Origin: Nepenthes gracilis
Taxonomy: Eukaryota > Streptophyta > Magnoliopsida > Caryophyllales > Nepenthaceae
Direction of reading: 5' to 3'
DNA length: 64,000 nt
NCBI GenBank assembly: GCA_033239525.1
Contig: BSYO01000002.1
Location: forward strand, 14,914,626 to 14,978,625
Part shown: one piece after another, positions 34,720 to 46,320 of the stretch
How the letters are laid out: each line of letters opens with the position of its first letter
Numbering within the stretch: position 1 is the first letter of the stretch
Position numbers and translations under genes: made by a program
The notes under the pieces: generated by a model
Database searches by the model: none
What the model was told of the DNA's origin: nothing
The model's input: the letters and a program-made list of their open reading frames with translations, nothing else

Positions 34720-35610
34720 CATCATCAAATCTCGAGTTGTTCGCCTTCTTGTCAAGTTTTTCGCGCCTCCTGCGGCGGGCGCGCACCTTTCTACTCGGGC
34801 GACCGCGCCTCAAGCCGGGCGCATTTTGCGAGCCGAGCGTCGGAGCACTCGAGCTGCGAGTGGCATGGGCTCATTGCCCCGAACCCTAGCTAGTGCTCGA
34901 GTGGCACGGCCCTCTTGTGTCTAACGGATACTTTACTTTTGAATTTTTTTAGCTCTCTATATATTCATGTCTTATATTTTTTAAACCTAAGATTGCTTAG
35001 AACATCTTTGGGGAGTGCACATCATTTGAAAAGCTCCTAATCTTTGTACTCGATTATTGAGAAAATTTAACTCCAACCTTTGTGTTAGATTAAAAAAATT
35101 TTCTCTCCATCATCTTGCTTTCTCTTCTCCCACCTATTAATCTTCGTAGCGACGTTGGTGGCGTGAACATTGGGATCCAGTGAGTTTAACAATTCAAGTG
35201 GCTCGAGAAGGAAGATTGACGTGAAGACCGGAAGGTGTCCGGTTCCACTACCGCGGATAAATTCAAGGAGTTTATTGGTAGGGATCACAAGATGGGAGTA
35301 AATTGGCTAGGTTAACATGTCGTTACCACCCAATTTGTAAATTGATTTTCATAGTACATTTCTTCCTTAGCCATTGAAACCTGAAAATTTTTTTACGATT
35401 ACCGTGGGTATCGAGTTTTCCCTTCGTCAACAAAAGGTTTGTCTTTTTATTATTATTACTGCTTTATTTTTATACTTGTACCGATTGTAAGATCTAGACA
35501 CAAATATTCTTTATGGGTATTGAATATTTGATTGTATACTGCTTCCGCTAATTTATTGTGGGGGTCGAAACATTTATTGTATAATTTGGACCGAAATGGT
35601 TCTTTCACTA
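34720..35610 (+). repeat. Older LTR-like repeat, direct copy
   Basis: Homologue of the inverted copy at 32792-33600. It starts with a GC-rich block (34735-34910) of degenerate GCTCGAG- and GCGCGC-containing units, continues through a TATA-like CTCTCTATATATTC near 34950, and then the conserved stretch 35150-35370. No protein domain. The inverted pair could be two members of one LTR family. Confidence 0.6.
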
Positions 35611-35909
35611 TCCATTAAACCTCTCCTCTCAACACCAAGCAAATAATGACTACATGTTAAAGTTGATACGTGTTTATGGACGACCAGCTACATCTATGCA
35701 GATTGGTTATACACAGTCTATCATCATACATTTGATATGAGTTGGTTAGTCATATTATAAGTACATGTCAAGTATATTACATCAATAAATTATTGTGAAA
35801 GCAAAAAATATGTATCTGGCAGAAAGTTCTTGTTTTCACGCATATTAATCGGAATAAGAACAGTTAGTAAATGAGGTAATTCATTCCAATGGTAAATCAG
35901 AATCAAAAC

Positions 35910-36761
35910 TGTTGGGGATATCTGACAGCTTAAATAAACCGAGAGGAACAATATTGATAACGTGCAGGAGACAAATAACAATCACAAAAATAAAGAGATA
36001 AAATAAAAATAATTTTATATGGAATGCCCTCTTTTTAATAAAAGAAAAAAAATACGAAATAAAATATCTAAAATATCCACTATGTAAAATCAATTACACA
36101 AATCCCAAATGCAGATTATAAGGACTCAACACTTTGAATTAGATAAACCCAAATAACAGTGAAAACGAGATGGATCAACATCTACTTACTTTTTCTCTCT
36201 ATCTCTTTTTTTCTCACTGATGGCACTCACTGGTCTGTTTTACAAGTAGAGTTTTTCACTTTTTATTTCTCATTAATTTTCTCTTAATCACGCTCCATTT
36301 TATAAACCCTAAAAGGACTTTCACGCGCTTTTTTATTGTGAGTCATTGGGATCGGTAACCGGTCATCCTTCAAAATAAGCAGTCCGGTCTCCCTTTGATT
36401 TTGGCAGTCTGATCTATTATTTGCATTTGCAGTCCGATCTTCCTTCAGACTCGGGAATTTGATCACCCTCAATCTTGACACAGGGTCACCCCTCGGCATT
36501 AGAACCTGGTTGCCCGTTGGCATTAGCATCTGGTCACCCTTTTGCCTCGACACTGGGTTGCCTTTCAACATCGGAACCCTGTCGCCCCTCAGCCTCGGCA
36601 CCGGGTCACCCCTTGGAATCGACACCCGGTGCCCCTTGGCTTTGGCACTTAGGTCGCCCCTCCATCGATCGTTGCACGCGCAAACATTCAAATTCTCACA
36701 CAAATTTTACATGACCTTCCATTTGTTGAGACATTCATAAGGGAATGATCAAAATTTAACA
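35910..36761 (-). mobile_element. Solo copia LTR (Tork-like) with perfect target duplication
   Basis: On the - strand it starts TGTTAAATTTTGATCATTCC, similar to the start of the copia B LTR, and ends CCCCAACA. It is flanked by AAAAC at 35905-35909 and 36762-36766. A stretch near 36070-36000 (GATTTTACATAGTGGATATT on the - strand) is like the R/U5 part of copia A and B. No internal region is attached, so it is a solo LTR left by recombination. Confidence 0.85.
36470..36665. repeat. 24-bp minisatellite in the U3 of the solo LTR
   Basis: About eight degenerate 24-bp units of the form GGCACCGGGTCACCCCTTGGCATC. Because 24 is a multiple of three, it keeps frames open on both strands (139 codons on the - strand, 36703-36284), giving an R-G-D-P-V-x repeat that should not be taken for a protein. 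Confidence 0.85.
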
Positions 36762-36766
36762 AAAAC

Positions 36767-37273
36767 ATTTTATTCAATAATATATATATACAAATGCAAT
36801 ATAAATGTTCTAAGCCTTAACCTCATTTAAGGAAATTAAAGAGCTACAGAGATAATTTAATTAGTGGCACAGAAAATAATCGGGCTAAAGACAAGATATG
36901 GACTAAAAGTCTTAATTTCAACTTTGCTCGGAACCGATGACAACCGTTACCATGTTGGCTATAATTGTCAAGAATAATTTCAAATAACATAACTAAATTT
37001 ATAATCAGGAACTTATTTCATACTACTATACACCTGAACCCTACACAAGCTTCAAAATTTGCCTAATAATTTTCAATTATACCAAATGGCATTGCTTCTG
37101 ATGCTCTCAAAAAGCCGACTGTCTAAATCTTCATCTTTTACACCATAACAGGAGGGTTTGGAAGCATTTTCGAACCAGATCGCTGTTAGGGATAAGAAAT
37201 AGAATTAGTATTTTACCTTTTCTTTTTAACACTCTATGGCCATGAATGCTATCGTGAGACTGATAGCAATCTT
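36767..37273. other. Intergenic region without recognised genes
   Basis: AT-rich, no domain recognised on either strand. The - strand part between 37190 and 37080 could be an untranslated relic of the gene-like sequence next to it. Confidence 0.3.
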
Positions 37274-37498
37274 TCAATTGCATTGCAGTCCACGATAAGG
37301 TAAAGAAACATGTTCCAAAGGCATAGGCAATGATTTCTCCCTTGACAATGGAAATTGGAGCGACGGTTGTGGGCGCTTGAAAACGATAAAATCATTCAGA
37401 CGAGGCCCAATCGGCCCAACAAACAATTGGGCCTGATAAAACAAAGGGCTTGTCTGCCGAGGCCCGGAAGTAAAAATCTGACTTTTGAAATCAAACAT
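37274..37498 (-). other. Possible gene 5' relic with site-II-like GGCCCA motifs
   Basis: On the - strand an open stretch of 74 codons begins at 37498. It is embedded in a patch of balanced base composition and holds four copies of GGCCC[AG]-type motifs (37386-37480), some as TGGGCC or AGGCCCAA. Such site II elements are common in promoters of plant housekeeping genes. No protein family is recognised and no continuation was found, so it may be promoter or first-exon sequence of a decayed gene. Confidence 0.25.
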
Positions 37499-39040
37499 CG
37501 TATCCTAATATTCATACATTAATATGGCAAAATTAAATTACATAAATTAGAAATTTATAGAAAAAATTAGAAAAGTTCATAATTAATTTTCTCTTCAAAC
37601 AAGGGGGAAAAATACTTCAGCCCTCTTATTATTTTATTTTCTTTTTTTAAGGCATTTGCAAAATAATTGAAAAAAGATCGATTTGATTTTGTTAAAATAT
37701 TTTTTATGTGCGGAGAAACATAAATCAATCAAGATGTTAGGTCCAAAATATAATAGAATCCGAACAAATTACAGGATATCATAAAGTTAGAAATTTATTG
37801 ACAAAATATAGAAAAGTTAATAATTAATTTTCTTTAAACAATCTAAACAATTAATAATATATCGCTTTGATATTTTAAATTACCTTATTAAGGCATTTTA
37901 GAATAATTAAAACATTCCAAGATCAACCTAATTCTACATGTTATAATATCAAAATTCAATGTATATATTATTGAAGAAATATAAATTAATAAGATTAAAT
38001 AATTTATCTTAATTGATCAAAATACTAGGATGTCTAGTGGACAACTATCATTTTACAAAATATCAAAATAGTGAATAATCACTTGGGATAAATCAAACAA
38101 CCAATCCTAATGTTTGACCTACTCTTATCAAATCTAAGACATGTCAAAAACACTAAAATTCTCATGAGACAAAGTTGATGGCTATTATCAAAGGCCATGG
38201 TTCTCTGGTGTCATCATAGAACATCGATTAAAAAATTTATTGGAAGGAAAGAAAATCATCCCATAAAGAAGCCATAGTAAAAATTTTCAAAGACTCTTGA
38301 GGCACTAGTTTGTACTACCCCTTCCCGACATCAAGGGCATCATAACTTCAAAGTTAGGGAAGAGAACCCTGAGTAATAAAATTATCAATATACTCAAGAT
38401 TTTGAATGCCCAATTAACCAAGAGGAGGGGCCATACAACAGCAAGCCCAAAACCCTCCTAACAGAGTAAACATCAAGTATATTTGCTAATCATTCGAAAT
38501 TTAAACTATTCCTTAATATTAAAAGAATTGCCTCCACTATTGAAGTAGATAAAAGAATAAAATGAACTGAATAGTAGGTTTTTCGGGGAAACATTACTTG
38601 GTAAATAATCAAATTCAGTCATACATCTTTCACCCAAGAGATAAAAAAGTATAGCTCCCTCACAAGTCTAAAATACCGATATTGGAGCCTTACGGTAGAA
38701 GTACTAATCCAATATATTATCTTGACCAATTCTGAACATTGTTTGTCTTGTAAAACCTAAACAATGCCACACTATATTTCTACTTCCTTTAATTTTAAAG
38801 CGAGACATGAGAATTTGATTCTATAAGTTATAACCAAATTTCATTCAACCTTTTAATGATAAAGATGACAATGAGTAGGCTGAATAGTCTCAAAATTGAG
38901 TGGTAGCATAAGTTATTAATATAGTGTCTACCAAATCTGCAAATAAAAATGATCTATATTATCATGAAAAGCCTTCCTTAGGAAGAGGAAGAAATTAAAG
39001 GCCAAAAATGATATCATTAGTTTTAATATCGACGATATGA
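37499..39040. other. AT-rich region, probably decayed element sequence
   Basis: 1.5 kb without recognisable domains. By position it may be the 5' part (LTR, gag) of G2, but nothing supports this directly. Confidence 0.3.
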
Positions 39041-39044
39041 CACA

Positions 39045-39427
39045 TATAACATCCCCCTCCACTCAATCCCTCTTGTTATATCTACGCTAGTTTTAGATGG
39101 AATTTATAACTAACAAATGAAACGAATCTATGTGGATAATAGAAATTTAATGAATATTCTTTACTTTGATACATTCATTAAGTTAGGATTTAAAAGCAAT
39201 TAGATGGAAACATCGGATGGGCCACTACATAAAACATGTAACCTCTCCCCACTTAAACCATTTTATTATATTTGCGATTGTTTCAGGTAGATTTCATGAC
39301 TACTAACTGAAATGAGTCCATGTGGATAATAGAAATTTAACGAATATTCTTTACATCAATACATTCGTTAAGTTAGAACTTAAAAACAGTCAAATAAAAA
39401 CATTGGATGAGTCGCTACATGGATTTA
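39045..39427. repeat. 190-bp tandem duplication
   Basis: TGTGGATAATAGAAATTTAA occurs at 39131 and 39321 with matching flanks on both sides (CCCCACTC/CCCCACTT ... GGCCACTACAT/GTCGCTACAT), giving two tandem units of 190 bp. It lies just before the protease of G2. Confidence 0.75.
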
Positions 39428-39479
39428 ACAATGAACCGATTTAAGTGATGGGAATAGTGCAACCGAATATTATATCCGG

Positions 39480-39700
39480 TGTATATGCAAAAATGGCCTC
39501 ATGTATGCTAACCTTCCTAATTGTTGATCCGCTCTCGGGTTACAACGTTGCATTAGGTTGATTGTGCTTAACAACATTTGAAACGGACACTTCAAACCTA
39601 CATCTTAAAATGAAATTTCCAACTAGATTCGAGATTAGAGAAATCATGAGAGACCATGCCACCGGACGATATTACTATTTGACACAAATCAATGGCCCAA
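39480..39700 (+). pseudogene. Protease remnant of G2
   Basis: Contains F-L-I-V-D and S-G-Y-N-V-A-L-G, then L-T-T-F-E and L-H-L-K-M-K-F-P-T-R, the C-terminal protease segment of plant gypsy elements, matching the G1 remnant at 528-731. Confidence 0.65.
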
Positions 39701-40079
39701 CACCTTCCTAATTAGTTGAGGAGTTTGATCTTCTTGATGAGACTTTTCTTCAACAGCCGTAGTGGGGAGAGTCACCTCTCCAAATGTCTCTATATTCGGC
39801 ATACCCGGATATCTTTTGATCACCTCTTCGCCAGCCCAAGATCTAAAAGAGAGGTTAATTGAGTTTTTATAAAATAATACGGACATATTCACTTGAACAC
39901 CAACTAATATGTTGGGAATCCTGATAGAAATGATTATTTACAAGTTAAGCCTCATCCTGGGTTACAAGCCAGTTAGACAAAAAAATTGAAACTATTATGA
40001 AAAAAACTCATGTCAATTTGTAAAAATGTTAAGTTAATTGTCGCCAAATTCATTAGGGAGGTAAATTATACAAATTGGT

Positions 40080-41060
40080 TATCCAACATTATTCTTGTCA
40101 AAAATATCAATGGAAATAGATGATTTGCATATATTTCATATATGTGAACAAAATATATTTGAAAGGTAGTTTTTGACTTCTAAGGATCGACCAAATGGTA
40201 AGTTCAACGTCCGGACACAAAGTACTCAGCTTTATGGATGCTTACTCCGAATATAACTAAATCTAGATGAATCTAGAAGATAAAGATATAGCCTCGTTCA
40301 TGACCAATCAAAGAACCTATTGTTACAAAATAATATCATTTGAAGTAAATAATATTGGTGCAACATACCAAAAGTTGATAAATAAAATATTTAAGTGGCA
40401 GATCAGAAAAAATTTGAAGGTGTATGTGGATGATGTACTTGCCAACAACCATATTAATGACCTAGTTGGAACATTTGAATTACTCAAAATATATCGAATA
40501 AAGTTAAATCCGATCAAATGTGTATTTGGGATAACTTTTGATAAGTTCTTGGGGTTTATTATCACACAATGAGGGATAGAGGTGAATTTGGATAAAATAA
40601 AAGCCATAATAGATATTGAGTTGCCTCAAATTGTTAAGGAAATCTAGAGGTTAACCAAAAGACTAGCAGCTCTATCTCGATTTTTTATGAAACCAGTTGA
40701 AATATCTCTCATTCTTCAAGACATTAAAAGGAGTGAAGACAAATGATTTTTAGTAGATAGTTGAGTACCAACAAACTTTCCGAGAGTTGAATATTTATCG
40801 AGCTCATCCGCCTTTTTTGATTTGTCCCAAAGAGGGCTAGAAATTATATCTCTACCTAGGCTTCTCGAAGATAACCTTAACGGAGTTCTGGTCAAAGAAG
40901 AGGCAGAGATTCAGTGCTTAATATACTATGTAATTACAATCCTAATAGACAAGAAGATTTGATATATGTGAATGAAAAAGATTACTTAACCTTGATTTTA
41001 CTACAAGACAACTCTAGCAATATTTTTAAGTACATAAGATTGTAGTCTTGATCGATCAAC
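40080..41060 (+). pseudogene. Reverse transcriptase and RNase H of G2
   Basis: The frame 40267-40572 is open and carries A-T-Y-Q-K-L-I-N-K-I-F, the intact active site Y-V-D-D-V-L-A near 40422, and C-V-F-G-I. Downstream F-L-G-F-I-I-T-Q, K-I-K-A-I-I-D and the L-A-A-L-S-R-F connection segment are clear. RNase H is badly decayed. Stops at 40570, 40645 and beyond. Confidence 0.8.
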
Positions 41061-41179
41061 AATTAAAAATGACCATGCAAAAACCAAACATATCCGAACG
41101 TCTGATCAAATTGTTGATTAAACTGGCAAGTTCAACAAAGTTTAGAGCAGAACCATTAATGAGGGGTTAAGCCCTCACA

Positions 41180-41660
41180 AATTTTATTATTAAAACAATG
41201 ACCTAATCTCAAAATGAAATAAGTGAAACCATGGAGGCAACTTTGGAAGGATCAATGTTGACATGGACATTACATGTTCATGAAATATCCGCACAATTAG
41301 GTAACGGAGCTATGGTAGTATCAACTTCATCACAAGGATTCTAGATAATGTACTTGATTATATTCGAGTTCCCAACCACCAACAACATGGCAAAATATGA
41401 GGCTCTACAAATAGGCTTAACGTTGACAAAAGAGTGTTTCGTCACTTGATCATCTACAATAATTCCAAACTTGTGATCAATTAAGTGTTGGCTAATTTTG
41501 AAATGTCCAACTTGAACTTGGCCAAATATTTTCACAAGGTATAAGATTTCTTATGATCTCTCAATAAGATTGAAGTTATTCATATACCAAAGGAAGATAA
41601 TTAAAAAACCAATCAACTTTCTAAAATGACAACATCCAATTGTCTAGAGCAATATACCAT
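41180..41660 (+). pseudogene. Second RNase H (aRNH) of G2
   Basis: N-N-M-A-K-Y-E-A-L near 41380 corresponds to N-N-x-A-E-Y-E-A-L. It is followed by S-K-L-V-I-N, V-L-A-N-F-E and L-N-L-A-K-Y (41485-41535) and I-H-I-P-K-E-D-N near 41580. The strong likeness to G1 at 2.85-3.07 kb ties the two elements together. Confidence 0.7.
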
Positions 41661-41689
41661 GAATAAGAGAGAAATACTTTAAAAACCTA

Positions 41690-42960
41690 ACATCGAGAAA
41701 CAAGATGAAATTCTCTAAGTGTCAAATCAAATAAATTGGATATCTTCATATCTAAAATACCTAGAGAGCGAAACGCTTTCGAGTGATTCCACAGAGACAA
41801 AGTGCATTTAAAAATCGGTCAGTTAGTATACTTTGGTGGATGGGTCACCATATAGATAGGATTATTTAGTACCCTACATGCGTTGTCGATCTTCAATAGA
41901 AACTAATTAAGTTGTCAAAGAAGTACATTTTGCTATATGTAGATCAATTGTGGAAGACAAAAATTTAGTCTTCAAAATTATGAAATACAACTATTATTGG
42001 CAAACCATGAAAAAAATGTGATGAAATTTGTTGAAGTACAACAATTGCCAAATTTAAGGTAACGTGTCTAGGAAACAATATACAAAACTCCAAGTTTTGT
42101 AGGCTCCTTAGCCGTTTACACAGTGAGGATTGGACATCTTAGGTCTATTTACTATAATAGCCGGACAAAAGAAATTTATTATTGTTGCGATGGAATATTT
42201 CATAAAATGGGTTAGAGCTTCTACATTAGTCAAAACTAAAAAACGAGAATGAAATGAAATTTGTACACCAAAATACTTTTTGTTGATTGGAATACCTAAG
42301 GTTATAGTGACTGACAACTATATTTAATTCTTCAGCAAAATGTTCACAAATATTGCAATGGCACCAAAATTAGATTGGTTAAAATATCAATCTCATAACA
42401 AAAAACAAATAAATAAACAAAAATGACAAATTAAACAATAGTGAATGGATTAAAAACCAAAAGTTGGAGTGATCTGGGTAGACGAACTTTCATCAAAACT
42501 TTGGTCATACCGAATGACTCCAAAAAATACCCACACGAGAATCGCCCTTCAATCTATGCCTTAGAATAGAAATGACTATCCCAATAGAGACAAGACCACC
42601 AAGTAATCGAGTAAAAAATTTACTCCGGATTAAAACTTTCAACTTTTGAGACAAAACTCAGGTCTCTTAGAGGAGGTTAGAGAGATGGCACGCATTTGAG
42701 TGGCAACCTACTAACAAAAAATCGTTTGATAATACAATAAAAAAATAAAGGCACAGACTTTTGAGATCGGTGATTTGGTATTAAAGAATATTAAAACAAC
42801 CAAAAAGTTTGCACACAAGAATAAACTATCCCTAACTCAAGAGAAACCACTCCTAATGTAGACAAAACTTTGTCATGTGGCGTATGAACTTCATATTTAA
42901 AAAAGAAAAGCTACTTCCTTAAACTTGGAACGCCCATCACCTTAAAAAATACTACCAATA
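41690..42960 (+). pseudogene. Integrase of G2
   Basis: Relics of the zinc-binding domain (H-F-A-I-C-R-S, then Y-Y-W-Q-T-M; 41925-42010). In the core, F-I-K-W-V-R-A-S near 42200 (family Y-F-T-K-W-V-E-A) and a V-T-D-N core residue near 42308 are visible. The C-terminal region lies at 42480-42960, ending in a broken G-P-F/W-N-x-x-H-L-K-like tail. Multiple frameshifts. Confidence 0.65.
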
Positions 42961-43759
42961 AAGAGGTCAAACATGGAAATATATATATACACCCTGCCCC
43001 TCACTTTAGAATGTTTGTGTGTTGTAATTTATTCTTTTAAATATTGATAAAGTTAATTTTTTTATTCATTTCTTATTAATTGGTATACTTATATTAATAA
43101 ATATGATCACAACTGATCTTGAGTTAGACGATCGATTTAAATATCTTGTCAGAAAAATGTGTCAATTTGAAGGAATAGTCTTGGTGTAGATTCAATAGAA
43201 CCATACAACTCCAAGTGTGGTCACACACAAACTATTCCAAAAGAATTGAGGGCTTGATAACCAAGCATTCTATTCCATTTTGAGAGATGAAAAGATAGGT
43301 TGCATAAAGTTATTAAGACTTGACTAATACTCATTTGACATACAAAATGTCAGGAATGTTATCAACGCATAAGTGTCAATACTCCTATGGGATACACATG
43401 ATCAATCAATAAGCCAAAGACTATTGTCCTACCTAGCTTGTGGCAATAACCAAATGGCTTAGTTAGCAATGAATTTAACCATCTTATGATTGCCTAATCA
43501 GCAATGATAGTTCAAAAAACTTAGTTGGCAGACAATTCAACCATCTAATGATCAAAAATCCATATATATATGTATTCGGAGGCTAAATCACCCAATCAAC
43601 ATCAATTAAGGAACAATGGATATTTTAGAATAAAAAATCTGAATATATGCATAGGGAATTAAATTACGTTGCCTTCACTTATAAGTACAATTGGGGGTTA
43701 TAAAATTTAGGAACAGAAATCACTTAACAATCTTATAATTAAAACTCAAGGCTGGACCA

Positions 43760-45870
43760 TAGGGTTGGAGATCTCCCTCTTTCCTCAAAATTCCTAACAT
43801 CAAAAGTCACCAAAGCTCCGAAATTCATAGCATCCAAGTAGCCGATTGGACTATCAGGGACTACCAAAGAGACTATCCGCTTACAGAGTTTGATTTCCCC
43901 TTTGAATTGAGAATTGAGAAAAGAGCCAATTTTTTCGGGTCGGATGCTCCTCTTTAATAGATCCTCAAGCCTTAAACATTCGGCTTAAAGTCTATCCATG
44001 GCCCCGATAACTACAGTCAAGCGACATTCGACTTCAAGGGGTCAATTCTCGAGACACTAGCTCAATCTCCAACATTGGTAACTTGATCAACATATTCACT
44101 AGACCGATGTAGCCACTCAGTCAATTCTACCTCAAGAAGCATTGATCAATCTTCAAAGAAAGACGCTTTAGCTTCGGCAGCAATAGCACTATACTTCAAA
44201 TCCCAGACCACGGAAGGATCAATTAGAAATCGGGATAGACGTTCAATTTTAATGTCTTGGCTATAAAGCTTGTTTCTTATCTTCCGCATCAAGTTTTTAA
44301 ATTGTTCAAAAAGTTTCAATCGGCATTTCAAATACAATTGAATAATTCAAAATTAAAACCTCAAAAGCAGCCTCTTGAGTCAAATGGCCCTCTTTGTGTA
44401 TGAAACCTAATGACGATGATCCAGCCAAGAAAGGTTGTGGTGCAGGCAATTGCCTCTAGCAAAGAAGAGGAATAGGCCTACTATACAGGATAATTTTGTA
44501 ACCTGTGGCTCTTGGTAAAGTTTCAAAACCCACAAAAGTTGAAAATGATGGTAACAAACTAATGATAAGTTCTCCAAAAATATCTATATTATTTTTTGGT
44601 TTGAAAGAAATGGCATGAGATGCAGAAAGACAAGGCAATAGCCCAACTGATACGAATCTTATCATCATGTAATGAATGATATAGAGAACCATACTCCATC
44701 TAAGGAATAACAGGAATCTTTTCTTCAAAATTTAAGACAAACATCTCTAAAAGACTGGAAAAAAGAGTGGCGGTGGCTGAAGCTGTAAGATGAACATATT
44801 CTTCAGCTTCCATATTAGCCATCTCAACCCAAACCTCATCTACAACCCTAAAAACCTCATTATCATCTAAAAGAGGGGCTGGCGAAACTTTTATCTAGAT
44901 ATTGGACTGATTAGATACAGGCCTAGGAGGGAAATCTATCAAAATGTCATCATTCCTTCTTTTAATGAAGAAGTATCTCGATGACGGTTTCTCCCCTAAG
45001 GACAACATACCAAACCAATGTAGTTCAGGTTAAAATTTGTCAATCTTGCATAACTCAGCTATATATTCTTTTAATAAACTAACTCGTGATATAGACATCT
45101 CAAACTCATTTTCAACAACCAAACCAGGAAATGCAATATTGATATCACCGCATTTATTCAACAAAATTAAGTTATTAGGAATCTTGATGCATAAGAATTT
45201 GCCTTTCCAATTTTTTACTAAATTTGAGTTTCAACCACTTGTATTAAACTTTTTCTTGGGAGTTAGGAAGACCCAATTGCTTTCCTAGTTAAAGTGAAAA
45301 AATGTATTAAATATCCAGGCATCTAACCTAAGACTTCATTCGAAAAAGAAACCACACAATGTCATAATGTGTCTAATGATTTTAGAATGGAATCTAGTGA
45401 CTAGAATCTTTAAGGTCTCCATTATTTCTATAAATTTCCTCACAAAAGGGATATAGAGATCATCCTTTAGATAAGTCTTATAAATGGCAATAAAACCATC
45501 CCTATGAAAGCAAGCTCTCTTATCAAATGAAGGAACTAGGAAGGAAATGACAGAAGAAATATTATACTAGTCATAGATATCCAATATATCATCCATGGTA
45601 AGGCAAGAAGTGATGTCAGCAACGTTTTTCAAAGCCCTTTGAGGAATTATAAGAAAATAAAAGTTGGACAATCAAAGAAACTAGAAAGGTAGTGTTTTAA
45701 TACAAAGTGAAGAAGAACCCATTGTAGGATTTAAAGAGAAGAGTAAAAAATGTTGGAATTTGAAATAGTAATGAAGTTGAAAATGATGTGTTTCAAATGA
45801 TAACACTGATCCAAATGACATATTACTCAAATGATAACATGTCTTCTTACTTTCTTTCAAATCCAAAAAT
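43760..45870 (-). pseudogene. Antisense ORF of G2 (PF04195-like head, coiled-coil tail)
   Basis: Read on the - strand from about 45870. R-A-C-F-H-R-D-G-F-I-A-I-Y and Y-L-K-D (about 45520-45465) and I-P-F-V-R-K-F match the head of the so-called putative gypsy-type transposon domain. L-V-K-N-W-K-G-K-F-L lies near 45215. An acidic region and helical stretches follow (about 44340-44100), and R-P-E-K-I-G-S-F-L-N-S near 43935. The order matches the three-part antisense ORF of G1. Stops and frameshifts throughout. Function unknown. Confidence 0.55.
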
Positions 45871-46320
45871 GGTCACATATTAAAATGATTCAAAAATAGC
45901 ACAATATTTAAACCATATGTTATCGCATTAATGGCACTATTAATAAGTCACTTCCATTATGAAAGTAATAATAGCCCGAATATCATTAAACAACTTTAAA
46001 AAATTACACTCTGAAAGTTCAATTTGTCTCATAAAATGAATCCATTAATCCTGGATAAGTGAAGTACCAATTATTTGGTTAAGAATGTTGATTTGTAAGA
46101 TAGGTAAACTATTAAAAAGCTAAACTATCAGGAGTCAAAATTGCCAAAATACAAAATTGCCAAAGTGGTGAATGGATAAATATTTACTAAATTAAAACCT
46201 AAAACATTCTAACGTATCAAGGACAATAACTAAAAAAGGTTTTTTATTTGAATAGTTTTATTAATATAAAATTTTGACAACGTATAATCTGACGTGAACA
46301 AATACAAGTCCAATAAAAAG
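45871..46320. other. AT-rich spacer next to G2
   Basis: No domain recognised; probably the untranslated region between the antisense ORF start and the 3' end of G2. Confidence 0.3.

Larger units (their letters stand above)
39428..45870 (+). mobile_element. Degenerate Tat-lineage gypsy retrotransposon G2
   Basis: Sense-strand protease (39.48-39.69 kb), RT and RNase H (40.1-41.05 kb), second RNase H (41.2-41.65 kb) and integrase (41.7-42.95 kb) are followed by an antisense ORF on the - strand (45.87-43.76 kb). The order and sequences parallel G1. Heavy loss of frame shows that it is dead. The LTRs were not identified with certainty; the block at 46321-47213 might be related but has its own apparent flanking duplication. 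Confidence 0.75.

Noticed and set aside
34593..34889. 98-codon + strand ORF
   Set aside because: The second half lies in GC-rich degenerate repeats, which lengthen random frames; no domain and no splice context.
36284..36703. 139-codon - strand ORF with R-G-D-P-V repeats
   Set aside because: Product of a 24-bp minisatellite in a solo LTR; also open on the + strand.
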